The translations under genes were made by a program, and so were the position numbers. This document shows positions 59,297-64,000 of a stretch of DNA of 64,000 nt, in pieces; within the stretch, counting starts at the first letter, position 1, and each line of letters begins with the position of its first letter. This DNA comes from JBDTSW01 sp963807385. GTDB lineage: Bacteria; Actinomycetota; Thermoleophilia; Solirubrobacterales; 70-9. A model generated the notes under the pieces. The model was not told the origin of the DNA, searched no databases, and saw only the letters and a list, made by a program, of their open reading frames with translations. Location: contig CAWEBQ010000003.1 of the NCBI GenBank assembly GCA_963807385.1, positions 1 through 64,000 of the forward strand. Reading direction: 5' to 3'.

Positions 59297-60641
59297 GGGG
59301 CACCAGGCGTCCCCCGTCCGGCCCATCTCGCACGTCGTAGCCGCGACCGCCGATCTCCTCGCGCAGGGCGTCTGCGCGCTCGTACTCGCCGGCCGCACGC
59401 GCAGCGTCGCGCTCGGCCACCAGTCGCTCGGCCTCGGGGTCCGCCGCTGAGCCCTCGTCGAGCAGTGACTCGAGCCCCAGCAGCGGCAGCATCGCGGCGG
59501 CCGCGTCCCTGCCCCCGGCGAGCGGTCGCCGGTTGGCCTCGGCGATCAACTCGAACAGCGCGGCGAACGCGCGCGGCGTATTGAAGTCATCCGCGAGAGC
59601 GTCCAGCAGAGCCTCCCGCCGCCCGGCAACGAACACGTCCTCCTCGCCGCCGACGGCCGGCTCGCGCAGGAAGTTGCGGATCCGCTCCACGCGAGCGGCG
59701 GCCTCGGCGAGCGCCCCGTCGGAGAACTCGAGCGGCTGCCGGTAGTGGCCGGAGGCCAGGAATGCGACCACGGGCTGTGGCCCGTAGGCATCCAGCGCCT
59801 CCGCCAGCCCGAAGATGTTGCCCTCGGACTTCGACATCTTCTCCGCGGCGAGCTCGACCATCCCATTGTGCATCCACAGGCGGGCCAGGGGCTCGCCGCG
59901 CCCGGCCTCGGTCTGGGCCACCTCGTTCTCGTGGTGCGGGAACACGAGGTCGCGCCCGCCGCCGTGGATCTCGAAGTCGGTGCCGAGGATCTTCTCCGCC
60001 ATCGCCGAGCACTCGATGTGCCAGCCGGGGCGTCCGGGGCCCCACGGCGAGTCCCACCAGGTGTCCTCGCCCTCCTTCCGGGCCTTCCATAGGGCGAAGT
60101 CCAGGGCATCCTCCTTCAGCGAGGCGCTCCCGGACTCCTCGCCCTGATCCATCTCGTCGGGGTCCCGGTTCGAGAGCTTGCCGTAGCCGGGCTGGCTGCG
60201 GACGCGAAAGTAGACGTCACCACCGGATTCGTAGGCGTGCCCGCGTTCGATCAGCGCCTCGATCAACGCGACGATCTCGGTGATCGTCTCCGTGGCGAGC
60301 GGCTCCGCGTCGGGCCGGCCGAGGCCGAGGCGGTCGGTGTCCCCGTAGTAGAGGCGGGTCATCTCCGCCGCGTGCTCTGCGGAGCCGACCCCCAGCTCCC
60401 TCGCCGCGTCGTAGATCTTGTCGTTGATGTCGGTGATGTTGATCACCAGGGTCGGCTCGTATCCCTCGTGCTCGAGGAACCGCCTCAGCAGGCTGAAGAT
60501 CACGTAGGGGCGAGCGTTCCCGATGTGAATCCGCGAGTAGACCGTGGGGCCGCACGCGTAGATCCCGACCGCGGGCGGCGTCCGGGGCTCGAGGGGGCGG
60601 ACGTCCCCGCTGAGCGTGTTGCTGATGCGGACCTCGCGCAT
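59289..60641 (-). CDS. cysS: cysteinyl-tRNA synthetase
   Basis: 450 residues. YACGPTVYSRIHIGNARPYVIF has the first zinc Cys (Cys30) and HIGN (39-42); further zinc ligands are Cys and His in PGWHIECSAM and FPHHENEVAQ. KMSKSEGN closes the active site, then a DALR-type helix bundle at the C-terminus. ATG 60641 is 9 nt after TAGCAT. It starts the cysS-rlmB operon that runs toward sigH. Confidence 0.96.
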   Translation of the reverse strand: MREVRISNTLSGDVRPLEPRTPPAVGIYACGPTVYSRIHIGNARPYVIFSLLRRFLEHEGYEPTLVINITDINDKIYDAARELGVGSAEHAAEMTRLYYGDTDRLGLGRPDAEPLATETITEIVALIEALIERGHAYESGGDVYFRVRSQPGYGKLSNRDPDEMDQGEESGSASLKEDALDFALWKARKEGEDTWWDSPWGPGRPGWHIECSAMAEKILGTDFEIHGGGRDLVFPHHENEVAQTEAGRGEPLARLWMHNGMVELAAEKMSKSEGNIFGLAEALDAYGPQPVVAFLASGHYRQPLEFSDGALAEAAARVERIRNFLREPAVGGEEDVFVAGRREALLDALADDFNTPRAFAALFELIAEANRRPLAGGRDAAAAMLPLLGLESLLDEGSAADPEAERLVAERDAARAAGEYERADALREEIGGRGYDVRDGPDGGRLVPRA

Positions 60642-60650
60642 GCCCGCGCG

Positions 60651-60656
60651 ATGCTA
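60651..60656 (-). promoter_or_regulatory. -10 box (TAGCAT), cysS promoter
   Basis: TAGCAT is 9 nt upstream of ATG 60641. Confidence 0.45.
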
Positions 60657-60763
60657 CCCGTGACCTCAGGCACGAACGCGCGCGAGCGACGTCCTTATTT
60701 GCGGGAAGCTCGCCGTGCCGACCGCGGAGGGAGCCGTGACGGTCGTTAACGTCTTGCGCGCCG

Positions 60764-62095
60764 ATGGCGGCCCGAGGCAAGGCAAAGGCAGGAGCTGGAA
60801 CCCCGGCGAGCACCTCGCTCGCCGAGCAGCGGCGGCTGCGCGTCGAGGCCGCGTTCGCCACCCTCCCCCATCGCTACCTTGGCGCCGAGCCGGGCTTCGC
60901 CGCCACCTACGAGATCCGCCTCGGCGACGTGGGTCGCACCTGGCACGTCCGGGTCGCCGGCGACGAGTGTGAGGTGCGCCCCACGCCCGGCGGCGAGCCC
61001 GACGTCGTGATCGGGACCGACGCAGCCACCTGGCTCGCCCTGCGCGAGGGGCGACTGTCCGGCATCGACGCTTTCGCCCTGCGGCGGCTGTACTGCCGAG
61101 GGGACCTCGACCTCGCGCTGGGCTTCGAGGGACTGTTCCGGCTGCCGGGCGACCGCCCGCCGCTGCTTCGGATCACCAACGTCCACTCCGCCGGGCCCTC
61201 GCTCTCGACGCTGGTCGCGGGGCACGGTCCCGAACAGGTCGTGTGCCTGCACGGCCTGGGCTCGAACAAGGCGTCGTTCTTCGAGACCATCTCCGCGCTC
61301 ACGCCCGAGCACACCGTCCACGCGCTCGACCTGCCGGGCTTCGGCTCCTCCGAGAAGCCGGCGCGAGGTAGATACGACGCCGCCTGGTTCGCGCGCTCGG
61401 TACTCGGATACCTCGACGCGATGGCGATCGACAAGGCGCACCTCGTCGGCAACTCGATGGGGGGTCGTGTCGCGCTGGAACTCGGCCTCACGCAGCCCGA
61501 CCGGGTCTCCTCGCTCAGTCTGCTCGCGCCCGCCGTCGCCTTCAGGCGAAACCGGGCGTTCGCCCCGCTCGTTCGGCTGCTGCGGCCCGAACTCGCCGCG
61601 ATCCCCCACCCGCTGCGAGCCGGCCAGGTCCGTGAGGCCTTCTGGAGCCTGTTCGCCCGGCCCGACCGTCTCGACCCCGCCGCGGCCGATGTCGTCGCCG
61701 AGGAGTTCTGCCGCACCTACCGCTCCCGGGCTGGGCGGATCGCCTTCTTCGCGGCCCTCCGCAACATCTACCTGGACGCGCCGCACGGCGACCGCGGGTT
61801 CTGGACCAGGCTCGCCGGGCTCGAGCCCGAGGCGCTCTTTATCTGGGGCGACACCGACCGGCTCGTGCCCTCCGGATTCGCACGACACGTCGCCGACGCG
61901 CTCCCCGACGCCCGCCAGGAGATCCTCACGGACTGCGGACACGTCCCCCAGGTCGAGCTGCCCGACCTCACCAACGGCATGATCGCCGAGCTGATCGCGG
62001 ACAACCCCACCGCGGCCTCGACTCCGGCCGAGGCGCGGCAGGGACCCCGGGCGCGCCGCCTGCTCGGCAAGGTCGCCGCGCTCTCCACGCGTTAG
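60764..62095 (+). CDS. SCP2-like domain fused to alpha/beta hydrolase
   Basis: 443 residues. About 25-140 looks like an SCP2 sterol-carrier domain (YEIRLGDVGRTWHVRV, EPDVVIGTDAATWLALREGRLSGIDAFALRRLYCRGDLDLAL). About 145-405 is an alpha/beta hydrolase with HGLG (163-166), nucleophile Ser231 in GNSMGGR, Asp363 in WGDTDRLVP and His393 in CGHVPQVE. A lipid ligand could be presented by the first domain to the second. It heads a lipid-related plus-strand group. Start ATG 60764, 11 nt after TAACGT. Confidence 0.85.
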   Translation: MAARGKAKAGAGTPASTSLAEQRRLRVEAAFATLPHRYLGAEPGFAATYEIRLGDVGRTWHVRVAGDECEVRPTPGGEPDVVIGTDAATWLALREGRLSGIDAFALRRLYCRGDLDLALGFEGLFRLPGDRPPLLRITNVHSAGPSLSTLVAGHGPEQVVCLHGLGSNKASFFETISALTPEHTVHALDLPGFGSSEKPARGRYDAAWFARSVLGYLDAMAIDKAHLVGNSMGGRVALELGLTQPDRVSSLSLLAPAVAFRRNRAFAPLVRLLRPELAAIPHPLRAGQVREAFWSLFARPDRLDPAAADVVAEEFCRTYRSRAGRIAFFAALRNIYLDAPHGDRGFWTRLAGLEPEALFIWGDTDRLVPSGFARHVADALPDARQEILTDCGHVPQVELPDLTNGMIAELIADNPTAASTPAEARQGPRARRLLGKVAALSTR

Positions 62096-62211
62096 GCCGC
62101 GCGCAGCAGCGCGCGAAGCTCCGCGATCACGACCGCCGGCATCTCGCCAAGGCGCCGCCATGTCAACCGGATCACCCGAGATGGCGCGTTTCTCCGCCAT
62201 ACGCATAGAAA
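62092..62211 (-). pseudogene. C-terminal remnant of a DUF559-like endonuclease gene
   Basis: The minus strand of this gap reads SRVIRLTWRRLGEMPAVVIAELRALLRAA to a TAA, close to the usual C-terminus of DUF559/Vsr-like proteins often found with AbiEi-like genes. There is no start or N-terminal catalytic region, since the LPLAT gene occupies the space upstream. Treated as a gene fragment. Confidence 0.4.
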
Positions 62212-62262
62212 GGCGCCACCCCAGGACTCTCGCCCCCCAACGCTCTCCCGGGGACGCCACCC

Positions 62263-62268
62263 TAAGAT
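62263..62268 (+). promoter_or_regulatory. -10 box (TAAGAT), leaderless-type promoter
   Basis: TAAGAT ends 6 nt before ATG 62275. Confidence 0.5.
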
Positions 62269-62274
62269 GGCCGC

Positions 62275-63294
62275 ATGGCTGATCCCTCTATCGTCGCCGA
62301 CCGGGCCCGGACCAACGGGCACGGAGCGCAGGCCGAGGACAACGGCCAGGGCGGGCTTCGCGACCGGCTGGCGCCGCTCGGCGCCGCGGCGGGTATCGCC
62401 GGGCCGCTCGGGCGCATCGGCCGCGGCGTGCTCTCGGCCGCGCAGGACGCCGCGGCAGAGGCGGCTGGGTCGGCAACCCGCCGCGTCGGGAAGCGCCTGC
62501 GCGCCGACCTCGACGACCGCGACCCGGACTGGCTCCGCGAGCGGCTGCCGCTGCTCTGGCTCCTGGCCACGATCTGGTTCCGGGGCGAGGTCCGCAACCT
62601 CGGGAACATCCCCGAGAAGGGGCCGGTGCTCCTCGTGGGCAACCACTCGGGCGGCAACATCACCCCCGACACCTTCATATTCACCCTCGCGTTCTCGAGC
62701 TACTTCGGGATCGAGCGCAAGTTCCACCAGCTCGCCCACAACCTCGTCGTAACCCTTCCGGTCAGCGGCACGCTGGTCCGCAAGGGCGGCACCGTCGCGG
62801 CCTCGCACCAGAACGCGCACAAGGCGCTCGAGGCAGGCGCGGCGCTACTGGTCTACCCCGGCGGCGACTGGGAGGTGCACCGGCCCACCTGGGACACCGC
62901 CACGGTTGACTTCAACGGGCGCAAGGGCTTTGTCAGGCTCGCCCTGGACCAGGACGTGCCGATCGTACCGGTGGTATCGATCGGTGGGCAGGAGACCGCG
63001 CTCTTCCTGAGCCGTGGCGACCGCCTCGCCAAGGCGCTCCGCCTCGACAAGATGTTCCGGCTGAAGGTCCTCCCCATCTCCCTCGCTATTCCCTGGGGGC
63101 TGAACGTCGGCGACTTCCTCGGCCACTTCCCCCTGCCGGCCAAGCTGACCACGGAGGTGCTGCCCGCCATCAACCTCCGCGAGCAGTTCGGCCCCGAGCC
63201 CGACCCGGACGAGGTCTACGAGCACGTCACGCGCGTGATGCAGGAGACGCTCGAGGCCCTCGCAGCCGAGCGCCGATACCCGCTCATCGGCTGA
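62275..63294 (+). CDS. LPLAT-superfamily acyltransferase
   Basis: 339 residues. The acceptor motif is VLLVGNHSGGNITPD, with His followed by a more distant Asp as in actinobacterial MGAT-like enzymes; TLVRKGGTVAAS and LLVYPGGDWEV (the FPEG-equivalent) follow, and VPIVPVVSIGGQET lines the pocket. A long N-terminal region (1-85) is helical and low complexity. It may acylate glycerolipids or wax-like acceptors. It overlaps the next gene by 1 bp. Confidence 0.8.
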   Translation: MADPSIVADRARTNGHGAQAEDNGQGGLRDRLAPLGAAAGIAGPLGRIGRGVLSAAQDAAAEAAGSATRRVGKRLRADLDDRDPDWLRERLPLLWLLATIWFRGEVRNLGNIPEKGPVLLVGNHSGGNITPDTFIFTLAFSSYFGIERKFHQLAHNLVVTLPVSGTLVRKGGTVAASHQNAHKALEAGAALLVYPGGDWEVHRPTWDTATVDFNGRKGFVRLALDQDVPIVPVVSIGGQETALFLSRGDRLAKALRLDKMFRLKVLPISLAIPWGLNVGDFLGHFPLPAKLTTEVLPAINLREQFGPEPDPDEVYEHVTRVMQETLEALAAERRYPLIG

Positions 63295-63788
63295 TGCGCC
63301 TCAACGAGTCAATCGTCGTCTCGGCGCCGCCGAAGCTGGTCTGGGACCACATCGCGGAGCCGTCCAACTACCTCCACTTCATGTCGGGGATCACCCGCTG
63401 GGAGGTCGACGGAGAGCAGCGCCAGGGCCTGGGCGCCCGCTACCGCATGCTGATCCGGGTCGGTTCAGCAGAGGTCGGCGGCCTGATCGAGATCGTCGAG
63501 TGGCAGCCCGAGCGGGAGCTCGCGTGGAGCTCGGTCATGGGCGTCGATCAGCGTGGCCGCTGGCGCCTGCGTGAGACCTCCGACGGTCGCACCGTGGTCG
63601 AGCTTCGCTACGCCTACGGCGTGGCGGGCGCCGGAATCCCGGGCTACATCGCCGAGCTCGTGGCCTCGCCCAGCCTGGGCAGCAACCTCCGCAAGTCCCT
63701 GCAGCAGCTGAAGCGGCAGGTCGAGCACGAGCGCCTGCGAGCCGAGGCGGCCCGCCGGCGCGCCGAGCGCGAGCCCGCCGGGATCTAA
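63294..63788 (+). CDS. SRPBCC (polyketide-cyclase-like) protein
   Basis: 164 residues. LNESIVVSAPPKLVWDHIAEPSNYLHFMSGITRWEVDG begins a START-like fold; a hydrophobic cavity is expected from IEIVEWQPERELAWSSVMG. The C-terminus (NLRKSLQQLKRQVEHERLRAEAARR) is a charged helix or coiled coil. ATG 63294 overlaps the acyltransferase stop (TGATG), so it may bind the acyltransferase substrate or product. Confidence 0.8.
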   Translation: MRLNESIVVSAPPKLVWDHIAEPSNYLHFMSGITRWEVDGEQRQGLGARYRMLIRVGSAEVGGLIEIVEWQPERELAWSSVMGVDQRGRWRLRETSDGRTVVELRYAYGVAGAGIPGYIAELVASPSLGSNLRKSLQQLKRQVEHERLRAEAARRRAEREPAGI

Positions 63789-63792
63789 GTCA

Positions 63793-63825
63793 CGACCCAC
63801 TGGGTCTGACCCCATCAGTGGGTCG
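63793..63825. terminator. hairpin between convergent genes
   Basis: 10-bp arms CGACCCACTG (63793-63802) and CAGTGGGTCG (63816-63825) around a 13-nt loop that contains GGTCTGACC, related to the array core at 40086. It lies between the SRPBCC stop and the Rieske gene stop. Confidence 0.6.
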
Positions 63826-63847
63826 GGCTCAGGACTTCCGCTAAGGC

Positions 63848-64000
63848 TCAGCCGCGACTGAGCGGTGCCGTAGCCGGCCCCTGCAGCACCTCGCCGGTGG
63901 AGGCGAAGCGCGAGCCGTGGCAGGGGCAGTCCCATGCGCCCTCGCCGGCATTCCACCGGACGATGCAGCCAAGGTGCGGGCAGCGAGCGGAGAGCGCATG
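63848..64000 (-). CDS. Rieske [2Fe-2S] protein, C-terminal end (partial)
   Basis: Fifty residues are visible at the right edge. CPHLGCIVRWNAGEG and WDCPCHGSRF contain the two Cys-x-His-type cluster motifs (CxH and CxxH), and STGEVLQGPATAPL is typical of the C-terminal Rieske domain of FAD-dependent oxidoreductases. The N-terminal part is outside the window. Confidence 0.8.
   Translation of the reverse strand, partial: HALSARCPHLGCIVRWNAGEGAWDCPCHGSRFASTGEVLQGPATAPLSRG

Overview
The window is a high-GC bacterial chromosome segment with dense coding on both strands. Several features suggest a Gram-positive actinobacterium, possibly of a deep lineage such as Thermoleophilia: a SigH-like sigma factor in a cysS-rlmB-sigH array, an ECF sigma/RskA-type anti-sigma pair, a PknB-like Ser/Thr kinase, an LPXTG surface protein, TadE-like pseudopilins, and many starts placed 6-10 nt after a TANNNT box (leaderless style). 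The lineage is inferred; no rRNA gene is present. No prophage, insertion sequence or CRISPR array was seen.

Layout. (1) 1-19550 is a surface-polysaccharide locus: Wzx-like flippase, six glycosyltransferases, four methyltransferases, two hexapeptide acyltransferases, two Wzy/O-antigen-ligase-like proteins, a Wzc-type tyrosine autokinase, an LPXTG protein and the initiating polyprenyl-phosphate sugar transferase. galE (21230) and wecB (48271) probably supply sugar nucleotides. (2) 19567-27057: argS, an M48 protease, a phosphoesterase/lipoprotein/Ser-Thr kinase operon, and tgt. (3) 27065-31584: the glycolytic operon gap-pgk-tpiA-gpmI, with overlapping or closely spaced genes. (4) 31619-42620: a VOC protein, an ABC exporter, a secreted glycosidase, a CAP protein, rapZ-uvrC, an enoyl-CoA hydratase, a cupredoxin lipoprotein, a hairpin repeat array, a MaoC hydratase, a triplicated secreted protein and an ArsR/SRPBCC pair. 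(5) 42645-48261: vapBC, a Tad-like locus ending in a wall-hydrolase fusion, and a Pit/DUF47 phosphate operon. (6) 48271-57612: wecB, small enzymes, rhomboid, two ECF sigma systems, a PlsC-GpsA fusion and a maleylacetate-reductase-like enzyme. (7) 57614-64000: tRNA-Thr, sigH, rlmB, cysS, then a lipid-related gene group and the end of a Rieske protein.

Sequence quality. About a dozen otherwise well-conserved genes carry single-base frameshifts. Those inspected closely fall in or beside short G/C runs. They are densest at about 600-900 and 3100-7480. Because essential genes (argS, tgt) are hit as well, most are read here as consensus errors, and gene spans are given across them. Intergenic gaps are short; none exceeds 300 bp.

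Most notable observations: three divergent gene pairs with 22-27 bp between start codons whose opposing -10 boxes share the same TA step; window-wide leaderless-type promoters; a fusion of a ParA-like region, a TadG-like segment, VanY and SLT next to two TadE genes; a PlsC-GpsA fusion; and the Bacillus-like cysS-rlmB-sigH gene order.
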